Shown here: positions 12,425 to 23,257 of the stretch, in pieces | Numbering within the stretch: position 1 is the first letter of the stretch | Layout: every line of letters starts with the position of its first letter | Origin: Acridotheres tristis | Lineage: Eukaryota > Chordata > Aves > Passeriformes > Sturnidae | Assembly (NCBI GenBank): GCA_037013685.1 | Contig: CM072886.1 | Coordinates: 90,136,422-90,200,421, forward strand | Direction: 5' to 3' | Length of the DNA: 64,000 nucleotides | Program-made: the position numbers and the translations under genes | Notes under the pieces: generated by a model | Seen by the model: only the letters and a program-made list of their open reading frames with translations | Database searches by the model: none | What the model was told of the DNA's origin: nothing

Positions 12425-14587
12425 AAGGTATTCACTAGTGGATTTATCTCAATAAATTTAATATGATAGTATAACAGTGAAGGCAATAAGAATGCTGAAT
12501 GAGAGCAAATTGGAATGGAAACAGTATTTCCCTTCTCTATATGTCTTCATTCATGAAAGATGATGAGCCAATTTCCAAGGCAATTAAAAGCTATGTTGTC
12601 AAGAATATGGCATCCCATATGGATCTCTGGTAACTGTACTGCTGGTCTGCCCTTTAATCATGAAAAGCCTCATCTTTTTAAGCTACACCTTGAATATAGG
12701 TATCCATATTAAATGGCAGTAATTTCAATCTTGTTATATTGCATTTTTGCTCTTTAGAAAGCTTCTACTCATAAATAAACTGCATTTATTTGTTCTAGTC
12801 TTTGTTATATTGGCATGTGCAGAGTCTTTATTTAGGTGTGCAGGGACAACAACTGAATGTATCTAGATAAACTTCATAGGTTATATTTTTTGGCATATTT
12901 TGGGGGGATTCTTTTTCATAATCAGTTTCTAGAGCTGTGGTACTCAAATCCAACTTCTTTATTGCAATTAAGGCCTAGCCACTGCTGTCTAGACTGCAGT
13001 AATGATGTTGGTTATTTTCCTGTAATAACCCTATTGATAGACCTCAAAATAGCACTGGTCCTTTTTTTCGAAGAGCTGACGTTTGCTGACTGTACAAATA
13101 GTGGACTATCAGCCATTGCATGTAGTCTGTCTGTTGCTGTAATGGGAAGCTGCATTAAAGATAGAAATCATCCTATAAGTAAAGGGAAGGCTTTAGGCAT
13201 GAAGACATTTCTCAGCCCTACTTTGGGAAACTGTCATTCAAGCTTTCCATATCAGGCTTGTGTCATTCTAGGGAGTGATAGCTCCTGTTCTTAGTCCCTC
13301 AAGGCAAAAGGGTGAAGGTGAGGGCTGGGGTCTAATGAATTGCAGGCTGAGGGCAAATTCACTTTCCTGTGAAAACTGTGGTTTAATTCTTTTTCAACAA
13401 ATTGGACATCAGCCTGAACCTTACTGTATTATTTCTTGCTGTTTTACTAAAAGCCATCTTAGTTAACTGAAGCACCAAAAAATGTTTCTGGACACTGAGA
13501 GTCATGCATCTCTGCTAAAAGTTGGACTGGTGTGATAGAAGGTTGTAAGTGCCTTGTCTGGCACTTTAATGTCTGAGGAGGAAGTTCCAGAGAGAGTTTT
13601 GGCATGGCAAGAAGGATTTCTGCAGTAGCTCTCCATGGTGTCAACATGTTCATACTTTTCTTCAGTTTGGAAATCGCCAAACCACTTTAGTCTGAATGCT
13701 AGTCTTAAGGGCAGGAAAATACAATTGAACAAAGCTGTTGCAGGGGAAGACATCCAGCATTGCTCATTGCCTTGGGGTCTGCTGTGAGTATTTTTGCATG
13801 TGAATCACTTTCTCTTTTGTATAATTTTGTTAATATTGTTGCTGTTGCTGTTTATTTTTTATCTCATTGCCATTCCCAGTAAATTGTTCTTATCTCAGCC
13901 CATGATCTTCATCTTTTGTGCCTCCAATTCTGAACTCCATTCTGCTGTAGCAGAAGGGGCAAGGGAAGGGGGAGTGAGAGGGTGGCAGGTGGTTTGTAAG
14001 AGTCTCAGTGAGGAGGGCACTGAATTGGGGACTACCATTCTCAAACCATGATAGCTGCACAAAAATCCTTTGCACATTTACCTTTGGCTGTGAGAGAGAC
14101 TTATCTTCCATTTACTTGTCATTGGGTTTTTTTCCCCATTACTATTCATCAGTTAATAAAGCAATAGACGGCAATATATTTGTATCTTGAATTGAAGTAC
14201 TTGTTACAGCTGAGGAATCCACACAAAATCACATGAGAGGAAGAAAGGGACATGACCAGCTTTGAATGTGTGTTCCCACACAACAAAAACCCACAAATAT
14301 GTACAATTAATGAGCAGCTAAATCAAATGCTTTGTTGGTCACTCTATTGGCTCACATAAGGTGGTCTGCTTGACAAGCACTCAAGAACTAGTGCTGTAAT
14401 ATCTGCTAGGAGTCTGAATTTGTTTCAGACCTTCCATGGTGCTTGGGACAGTAATCCCACAAAGAAAGAGATACCAGTCCTTGGGAATACGACTATTATG
14501 TCAGACTGAATAAAAGCACATAGGCTTGAGTTGACTTCTGCTGGCTCATGGGCACATCAGGCAGGGTGACAGAAATCAGTACACTCT
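12425..14587. other. Noncoding stretch, no gene recognised
   Basis: Contains a chance frame of 145 codons (12857-13294, + strand) with no recognisable domain and no coding-like flanking signals. Nothing else was recognised. Confidence 0.5.
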
Positions 14588-14678
14588 TCCTGACTCTGCC
14601 AATGATCTTCAGGTGTTTCCTGGCAAATCACTTTATCTTTCCCTGTAGATTCAAACAAGGAATAATGTTATCCCTGGG
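14588..14678 (+). repeat. MIR-type SINE relic (core region)
   Basis: The order of words follows the MIR core on the + strand: CTGACTCTGCCA, a diverged stretch, then TGGCAAATCACTTTATCTTT (for GGGCAAGTCACTTAACCTCT), CCCTGTAGATTCAAACA (for CATCTGTAAAATG) and AATAATGTTATCCC. MIRs are ancient tRNA-derived SINEs, and heavily diverged copies persist across amniotes. Identity is by eye only. This copy overlaps the start of a 108-codon chance frame (14548-14874), which I do not consider a gene. Confidence 0.65.
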
Positions 14679-17006
14679 AAAAGTTTCACCTAGAAGAACT
14701 AGGAAGCTCATTATTAACAGAAAGGTCTGTGCCTTTGATGTTCTTATAGAAATTGCCATAAGCTTGTTGCAGAAAAAAGGTTCCTTGCCTCTAAGCCATC
14801 CCTTTCCTTTATGCTTTTCCACAGTGGTTGATCACGGATTCAAGCTATTCACTTTTAAAACAAGAGAGGACTGAGTGGCTTCCATGAAGATGCATTCAGT
14901 GTAGAGACACAGGTGGATAGAAATGGCACACAATGCAACTGTCTTTGTAAGGTCAGTTTTTGCTATCAAGCAAAATCACTAAAAATAGAAGATAATGCTA
15001 TTTAAATCTATTCTTATTGGTGAGATTTGTGCAAATATAAGATTTGGGGGGGTATCATTTGGTTTTTTTGTTTTTTTTTCTAAAATTGGTATTGCTCCAG
15101 GGAGAGCAAAGCTGTCTTGATAAGAAACTGAGTAGGTCCTGGCCTGAATTTAGGCTAACAGAGAGATTGCTAGACTTCAAATTAGAAATTCCTGAACATG
15201 ATACAATAAAGCAAGAAGCTGGCAAAAGCTGAAGCTGATACCATCAGGAATGGCTGGATCACCTGGATTAGAGTATTAAGGTGTTTATGTAATGACACTG
15301 GTGCCTGTGGGAAGAACAATAAGCAAGGGTGGTTGGTGTTTATTTGGGAGAGAATGAGCATGGTGAAACAAATGGGAGTGAGAAGGAGAAAAGGGAATGT
15401 AATAGGTAGCAAGCTGTGATTAGTGCTGTCTGGGGATACCTGTTGGGAAGTCTTGTACTTTATCACTGTGGCCTAAACTAGGGCCATAAACCAAACTTCT
15501 TGTCCTGACCAGAACACATGTAATAAACCTGCTTCCCTAATGAGGGGGAGCAGGGGGAGCAGCATGCTTTCCTTAGGCTGCCAGGGAACACCTGGCTCAG
15601 ATTAGGCATCAAGGTATGACTATGCCTGTGCCAGGCCTGAGGGCACTGGCATCCTCCTCAAGACTTCCTGCCAACATCCACAGGTGCCAGTGTAAACCTT
15701 GTGCAACAAAACCCAGTAGTGCCTTTTGAGACTGTTTCTTCATGCTTCTGGTAGAATGAACTTCAGGAACCATATGAGATTATGAGAAGGACCTCTGATC
15801 ACTGTCTGTTCCTCAGTTTGGCTAAATATAATTCCCCTAAAATGCAGAGAGTTCATTAATGTGCCATGTTTGGAAAGCACTGGTTCATCAAAAGAGCTCT
15901 GCAAAAACTTCGGATAGGAGTGAGACTTTGAAAAATATGACTAGAAGAATCAGCTTTGCATTGTTAGAATGAATCTATTGCTTTCTTTCTTTAACCTAGT
16001 TTAGTGTTAAGAGTGGTCTCAGAAGCCATTGCAATAATCAGTAGAGTAGATGCAAATAAAGTCTTTTGTTATCTGAAGCCTGGGCAAATGTAGTCAGCCC
16101 TGTGGTGTCCTCCCAACAAACCAAAAGGCACAGTTTGAGAGCCAATGGCCCCAACAAGCAGAGCTGGTCTGGTGAGGGACAAGTAATAGGGAGGGAGCCC
16201 TACACTTTGGAACACTCTAGATTATCACCAGTAACTGTAGGAGATTTCTTATGCAGTGTTGTTTTGATTTTTGCCATGTGAATGACCATGCCTTTTGGAT
16301 GGGGAAGTGTCTGTAATGGTAAGAGGTGTCCATACTCATGCACTTGATACCTCCTGATGAACTATGCACCTGTCCAGATGGTAGTTTTAAATAGTGAGGC
16401 AGAACTGTCAGCTGTAAATTAACTTGCCCTTTGAAAATCTCACTGCTAACAAGGCAATTTTCACCTGTCTGGGAATGATGGTAAGATGGGGGTGCTGCTG
16501 GGTGAAACTCCTGTTTGCCATGTGGCAACACCATCCTGGCAGAGCCACCTAAACCTTTTAGGAGAAAGCTGGAGATTGTGGTGGCAGTGAGACAAAGTGA
16601 GGCAGAAACTGCTTTTGGGATCTCAAATGGTTAATATTGCCAAAGATATCTCTGTTCTGGTTTACTAAAAACCAGACAGCATAACAAGATTTTAGAGTCT
16701 GAGATGGATCATTTGAAAATTAGTGTTTCTCCTCTGTGGATGGAGCAGAATAATTTTTTCCCCTCCAAAGGACCTAGTTTGCAATTATCAAACAGCCCTG
16801 TCTGCAGTCACCTGTGAGTTCATAAATGCTATTTGCAATCAAGTATTTATAGCCTTGTTGCCTAACAGAAATATTTTTCAGGACTTGGAAGATACTACTA
16901 CTTGTCCACTCCGACATTGACTATGCTTGCTGATATGCCTAGATGCATGGAAAATTTATGAACTTTCACCATCCAGAATTCTGCCACCCCTGGCAAAAAC
17001 TTGCTG
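14679..17006. other. Noncoding stretch, no gene recognised
   Basis: Mostly AT-rich. At 15045-15080 there are short G and T homopolymers. At 15480-15720 there is a GC-richer patch with an AATAAA-containing 'GTAATAAACCTGCTTCC' that looks faintly LTR-like. I found no matching second LTR, TG...CA ends or polypurine tract, so I do not call an LTR. Confidence 0.5.
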
Positions 17007-17009
17007 AAA

Positions 17010-17040
<31 letters not shown>

Positions 17041-17043
17041 AAA
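17007..17043. repeat. (AAAT)n microsatellite, about 9 copies
   Basis: Regular AAAT tetranucleotides ending in AAAAAGCTT. On the - strand this gives a run of FIYLFIYL-type codons, which is only the repeat translated. Such tails can mark the 3' end of an old retroposon, but no body could be recognised on the left. Confidence 0.95.
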
Positions 17044-20000
17044 GCTTAAGTTTGAGTTTTGATTTGTGTGTAGTTTTAACAAGGTTCTTAGCTTTCCCTC
17101 TCTGCAACATTTTAAAATCAATTATAGAACTTCTCAAAATTTCACTAAGTTAAAGAGCTTGACAGTTTTGTGAAGGAATTCTCCCTCCTCCTGTCTTGTT
17201 TTGTCACTGTTGTGACAGACTGTAATGGCTTGTAGGATGGTGGGAGGCAACTCGGAAGAGCAGTGAACTCAGGAATACTGTGCTTATCCTCTGTAAGTTC
17301 CCAAATGATGTCCCAGTAGACTGATGGAATAGTGCTTCTTGAGAGCAAACATTTTCCCTTTTGGAGGTCAGTGTATCCATAAGGCTTCATAGTGATTTGT
17401 GCAGGAGCAGGTTAAGCTGGCAAGGAGGGAGAGCTACAAACTGGTTTATGCATTTTCATCTGAGAAGAATCCACTGGTCAAGAGATGGGAACTGTGCCAG
17501 AGAATGTTTGGAGCTGCCAGCTTGGTGTAAGGGGGCTAAGAAGTGGATTTAACTGTGGAGGTTTAAAGGATGGCTGGTCCCCAGCTGTATCAATTCCCAG
17601 GGATTATTGCTTCTGCTGCAAAGGTAGCAAAGCAGCATTCACATCAGTCCCTTGGCTGCCCCAGGTCACTATCTAGTATTTCAGCATAAAACCCACCTCA
17701 AACAATTTATAAAATTGTGTTAGGTAGTGGACTGACAGGCAGACCCATGTACTCTACCACTGCCTGCTCTATTGGGGTAGCAATCCGTGGCAGTAGGTGC
17801 AGAAAAGAAGCATTCAACAAGCTACAGATATTTTTGTCTCAGCTAAATAAATCTTCCAGAGTTTGTCTGCCACTCATCTTGGAAGAGGTGGAATCAAGGG
17901 AGAGCCTGGTAGTGAGTGGGGGCCAGCTGGAAACCACTTCTGCCTTCTCCTGTACCACTGGCACACTTCAGAGTATGAATTTCCTAAAATAGACACAGGG
18001 TGCTCTTGAACATCCCTACCACACTGACCTGCATAATCTGAGAAACTTCTGCCTGAGTTTGGTTGTTGTTATGAAGTTCTTATTTTACTCTGGCTATAAA
18101 TATTGTATCATACATGCGTTTTTTACCCATGTGCATTCATTTTTGTAGGTGAGACTCTGTCACATCCCTTCAGATGAAAAACAATTGTTAGCTCCTAAGT
18201 TTTGATGGTTTGTGATTGAAATATAAAATATATGAGTCAAGGATTGAAGTTTTTTTAGAACAAACCATTCTGGCTGTCTTATCTTTAAATGTATGGGTTA
18301 AAAGAAAATTATCAGCAATAGAAAAAAATGAATATAAATGGGGAAACACAGGGAAAAAGTATTGGAGACATGTAAAATGATCGAATGGGCAGGTTGGGTT
18401 AGAAAAAAAAAGGTTGGTTTGGGAGTTGTGTTTCAGGAGAAGGATGTGATCTGATCAGAGATTCCAAAAGAACTGAACTCAAAGAAAGGCTCTGATAGGA
18501 TGGTGAAAAGGAGAAAGGCCTTGTTCTTTTATAGATCCATGTATTTATTGTGGCATGAAGTAAGTAGTGATGGAATCTTAATGATCTGTGTCCATATGCC
18601 TGACGTGTTTTTTGTTTACTTAGCTCTACTGAGAACTTGTAGAGTGCTTGTAGTGGAGAGCTTGCACTTCAGGAGTAAGTTCTGGGAGGTAATATATTGC
18701 AACCCTGAGAGACCAGCCTTAAATCCTGTGGGGACAGAAACTGATTCCATCTTTTGGATGCCAAGGAGAGGATGCAGAAGCTGAAAACTAGAGACATTAA
18801 GTGAGTGAGTAAGTGTGCTGATCCTTCCCACATTCCAGAAGGTTTAGATTGGAGGGAGTTCACTGGCTGGATCTTGCCCTGTTTGGCCATGCACAGCTCT
18901 GTAACAACGAAGTCTTGCTCTGTTCTATGTCTTCCTCTAAAAATGCAAGGTAAGCCTATTTCTATCAACTCATAATTATTTTATGCAAGACACTCCATAT
19001 TTATTCCTTATGGCTTTCTTTCCCACATTTTACTTGTTGTGGCAATAGCACGAGGCTGTTCCCAGGATCTCACTAAGTTTGCATTAACAAATCTGTGATC
19101 CAGAAGAAAAGTCTTAGCCAGGGAAATGAAATATGGATGAGGGAGGCTTGAAAGGCTACTGATAAAATGCCAAAGCATGTCCAGATATTGCCTGCACGTG
19201 TGTGTGGGTATGAAGTACTGGGAAAACTTAGGACAGGAGTCCTCTTTTTGCTGTACAGTGGAGGGAAAGGACAGTTTGAACTGTGGTTTCACTGTCACAG
19301 AACACCCAAAATAACCTGAAGCTTTAAGTGCTGGTGCTGTATATTCCTTATCCTTCTCTAAAAATACTCAGTGGTCCTTAGGATGGCTCCTGCTGGTGTT
19401 TGCAGGCTTGACCACTTAACCCTGATGTCTGAACCACAGTTTTCCAGGAACCTTCCTGCCTTTAGGGTGGTTTCTTGGATCTTGAGTGTAGTTGCAGTTC
19501 TCAGAAGCAGTAGAGACCCTTCTCTGAGTGAATTGACTTCTGTGGCCTACTCATGCTCACAAAAGCATAAAATTGCAAGGAAATGGCAGTTTTGATAAAA
19601 AAGCAGAAGGCTGGCGAGCACTGAGCAGAGAGGAACTTGCTTAGTGCTGCAGGGCTGCCTTCAGTAGGAAATAAAGTTAATTGTCATCTGGCCTAAGTTA
19701 AATGGATGACCTCATGAGCAATAATGTGTTTAATCACAAAGCCACTAGAAACATCTTGACATGAGATGGAATTGCTTTGTCAGAAGTTGTTCTAAAGGGA
19801 TCACGAACAGAGGCAGTGAGGATAAAACAGGCCGTCAGTGCAGAATAAACTTTGCTGTGTCTCTCCTTCCTCACTGGTTTGCTATGAAACAGTGGAACAA
19901 AGGTGCTGCCATCTGAAAGGTACAACCTGCCTTGAAAATTTAGATCAATTGCACAGTAGAAAGATGGGGACCATAAAAAATATTTAATTGCAGAGCCCCA

Positions 20001-20127
20001 CTTCATATCTGAGATCCTGAGTGATATTTTCAAAATATATCTGAATGAATTACTCACCACTTGTGTGGTGGCTGGAACTCTGAGTTAATTGAATAACCTA
20101 GTGATTATGTCCAGTAAAGAACAAAAA
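17044..20127. other. Noncoding stretch, no gene recognised
   Basis: Short frames only and no recognised repeat. The local composition alternates between AT-rich and slightly GC-richer segments without a CpG island. Confidence 0.5.
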
Positions 20128-20200
20128 ATGAGAGAGAAGGGAGGAGAAGGGAAGGAAAAAGAAAAGGAAAAAGGAAAGGAAAGAGGAAAGGAAAAGGAAA
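20128..20200. repeat. Purine-rich (GGAAA/GAAAAG)n tract
   Basis: About 70 bp containing only G and A apart from one T near its left end. It has AGGAAAAGGAAA-like units of irregular 5 to 7 bp period. The - strand is all pyrimidine. This is an imperfect simple repeat. Confidence 0.9.
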
Positions 20201-21339
20201 TACAGTCTTCACAAATCTCTCAAAGAAACTATCATTTTCTATTATTCTCTTGGAAGAACTGCTCTTGAGTGACTAAGTTAAATAACACAAGCAAAAGATG
20301 ATGATTCATGCTGCTTTTCCTGATAGTTTCTAGTGTTCAAAAGCCAGTATCACAGCTGCAGCTTTGAATAAATGCGTGGGGAAAGGAATAAAATTATAGT
20401 AGGTATGTTAGCGTAATGTTCCCAATGTGCAGCCTGTGTATGTGATTACCTAATATTCCTTACCAGCTGTTTCTTAACATTAGTCATAGTGATCTAAAAC
20501 AACCACCCTCTCTTCATTTATCTCAGTAAACATTGTTCTTTTTTGAAGAGGTAAGCTGTTTAGGAACAAAAGTTTTTCCCTCCTCCCCTTCAGCTTTTTC
20601 GTCTGCATGTCGTAATTGTCTTGAATTGGAAACAGCTATAGCTGACCGTGTAAGTAATAAACAGTGAGGAAATATTTAAATATGGTAATAGCTATATTTG
20701 AGTACCATTATGAATATGTTTCCTAGTAGTGTCTAGAAAATGCAAGGCTCTGTTCTCATGCCAGGACAAAACTAAGATAAGAGGAGGAAATGTTTTCATT
20801 TTCTTGTTTAACACCACACTTCTGTCTTTCCAAATGGAATCAAGATACTCTCTATAATTCAGTGTTTATCTTCTCATTTGAAGCTGCTTGTACTGTGCAA
20901 GCATTTTGGTTTTATTTCAAATGTGCTTTGTCACAATTCATAACCTGTTCATGCTAGCACTTTCCTAAGTGTCTGTCCTACTTACTGATGGTGAGCAGTG
21001 CTTTATTACTGCAAAACTCCCACGAAATTCAGTGGGATATATGCTTCCAAATACACTGGGACACATTCAATGGAGACAAGTGCTGCTCAGGGTGAAGAGA
21101 ATCTGCTCAAGGTCTGTCTGAAGAGGAAATGACAGGAGTGCTTGTGAGACTGAGAAGAGGCAGCAAGTGGATCTCCTCTCTCTGTGGCTTCAAGTACACT
21201 CTCTAGGTTGGGTGGTGATCTTCAGTGACAAGGCAAGCTGCACACCAAAACCTCTCTGTAGCTGAAACCACAAGACTCCTTCCTTTCTCCAGAAAAAGGC
21301 CAGAGTCAAGACATGAAATGATAATGGGTCATAAGCTGA

Positions 21340-21392
21340 TCATAAGCAACCTGGGTTGGACCATGTGATCTCTAAGAGAGCTTCTTTGTTTT
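21340..21392 (+). repeat. Possible degenerate CR1 3' fragment
   Basis: 'GCAACCTGGGTTGGACCATG' followed by TGATCTCTAAGAG resembles the CR1 3' region (GAGCAACCTGG ... GGTTGGACTAGATGATCTCTAAAGG) with an internal deletion. The usual CCTTCCAACCC and ATTCTATG end is missing, so the match may be chance. Confidence 0.3.
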
Positions 21393-22751
21393 TGTATTGC
21401 ATCAATGTGAGCAAGGCTGAAATTCTGTCCAGCACTTAAAAGCAATTATTTCTCCATGGTTTGTTTAAGGAAAGGCCATATTAATCTATGTTCTAGTATG
21501 TGTGTGGCACTGAAATGAAAGCTGAAATTTCCTACCTGATCTTGAGCACAGAAATGATTGACAGGAATTCTTTCTTGTCAGCTGTCAGTAACAAGACACC
21601 TTTGTGCTCCTCTGCAAAAATAAAGAATTCATGAAACAGAAATCAATTCTATCTGAAAAAGTTTATGAATAAGAATTTAGAAGAAGCAATTAAAAACCCT
21701 GAACAAAAAGAAACGCAAAGGATTAACCAATGTGGAGAAATAATCAAACTGGGAATATATGGAGGGCAAAAATACCCTATTTGCAAGTTTGAAAGCTAGT
21801 ACAGATATCAAGGAAGAGTGTAGAGAATGGCTCAGCTGGGGTTTGATTAAAGATCAGTGAGGAGGTCTCATTAACATGTAATGTGCAGTGCACATAACTC
21901 TTTGTCAACATGTATCTGGTGCAAAATCAAGGTTGATTTCTGCAAATAAAACCACTCATTTTTTTTTTATCTTACTGCTAGCCTACTCAAACTGTGTCTT
22001 CTTTTTCTGTCAGCACCATGTTCCTGATTAAACTGATGGACAACACAGAAGAGGAGTCTTCTAACCTCAGATTATTTGTTCTTTTTAATTTTTTTGGATG
22101 AAAAATCAACAGCTAAGAGAAATTCAAGTAATTTTTTCAGTACCTGCTGCTGTGTAGCTGATAGCCAAAGCTCTTTATAGAAAGCAGTGTTAAATATGAA
22201 AATCAAGAGTGCCATTCATAGACACTAAAGAAGCCTTCAAAACTGCAGCCCAATGATCAGTGCCACACATTCTGCCCTTAAAGTTGTTTAATGTGTGTAG
22301 AACACCGGCGTGAAGCATGTACAGTCATTGTTTCTCTTTGTACTTCCATTTATATGTTTGGTGCTGCACCAGAAAGAGATGTGTCAGCTGAAGCATATGC
22401 TGGGATACCTGACAGAGTAAAATTCCAGACACAGAATTCAAATACCGAGTTCAGGTCTTTTTTTGTGTAGGTAACCAGATGCTATTTAACAAAAAGATGC
22501 CACATAATTATTCACAGGGAAAATATTTGTAGTGAACACATAAGCAATGAAAGCACGCGTTCTCGAATAGTTTGAAAACAACAGTGTAAATGCAATTTAT
22601 TTCTGAGGAAGTTTAATCCAGCATACTGCCATACCAGCTCACACTCCTGCTGTTGCCTGTACATTGTGTTTATGAAAAGTAACAGCTGCAACATCTGTTA
22701 TCATCACAGCATATTTTCAGCACAGCATTAACCCACATTTATACCATTTAC

Positions 22752-22894
22752 ATGGTCTTTCTCTTCTCCTCGTCTCTTCATCTGAGACAAGTACCAATCC
22801 TTCAATGCAAACACGCTGTGCTTAAATAGCCTGAGCCTCCAGAAGTTGAAAGACATTTGCAATATATCAGGATCTATTGCCAAATCCTTCTTGA
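22752..22894 (-). other. Exon-like stretch on minus strand, 143 bp, unidentified
   Basis: Read on the minus strand, TTTTCTGTATGTTCCCAG (acceptor-like, ending at 22895) is followed by 143 open bases. A donor-like GTAAAT follows at 22751-22746. In frame the stretch gives 47 codons after two leftover bases, starting KKDLAIDPDILQMSFNFW and ending KRRGEEKDH. The peptide is rich in charged and aromatic residues. I recognise no family. It could be a real internal exon, a pseudoexon or chance. The surrounding open frame runs from about 22946 to a stop near 22728. Confidence 0.2.
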
Positions 22895-23157
22895 CTGGGA
22901 ACATACAGAAAACTCTGGCTGGGAAAACCTCAGCAATTAAAAGCATTCAGGGTTCTTGAAAATTAATACTTTCTTCATTTTAGTTTATCTGATTCAACAA
23001 GGATGTTCCCTGAAGTCAAAATGTTAATATTTCTGGTGTGTCAGCAAAGACAGTAACCTATCTCCTGGATTTCCACGAAGCATGTTTTCTTCTTAAACCA
23101 GTTGAATCAAGCAAGGGATTTAAAAGCGTCTTCATTTTCACTAGTTTGTGTTTCTGT

Positions 23158-23199
23158 TGTTTTTTTGATTTTTTTTTTTTTTGGGGGGGGGTGTTGGTT

Positions 23200-23230
<31 letters not shown>

Positions 23231-23257
23231 GTTTTTGTTTCTTTCTTTTTTTTTTAA
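23158..23257 (+). repeat. T-rich / (TTTTG)n tract with a G9 run
   Basis: A T homopolymer, then nine G (23183-23191), then GTGTTGG. Several TTTTG units follow, and a T-rich tail ends near TTTAATC. This low-complexity sequence gives artificial F-rich frames on the + strand (23038-23286 and 23181-23420), which are not genes. Confidence 0.93.

Larger units (their letters stand above)
20201..23157. other. Noncoding stretch with one exon-like segment
   Basis: No established gene. A possible conserved block lies around 20575-20700. A faint CR1-like 3' end lies at 21340-21392. A minus-strand exon-like stretch at 22752-22894 is listed separately. The segment 21011-21038 (GCAAAACTCCCAC...CAGTGGGA) resembles a recurrent amniote interspersed-repeat motif. 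Confidence 0.45.

Noticed and set aside
12857..13294. 145-codon plus-strand frame
   Set aside because: Within chance expectation for 64 kb of AT-rich DNA. No domain, signal or coding-like codon use.
15480..15720. LTR-like end (GTAATAAACCTGCTTCC) in a GC-richer patch
   Set aside because: No second LTR, no TG...CA ends with target-site duplication, no primer binding site or polypurine tract.
16656..16676. 8-bp-stem hairpin (TCTGGTTT ... AAACCAGA)
   Set aside because: Same reasoning: short stem, no flanking structure.
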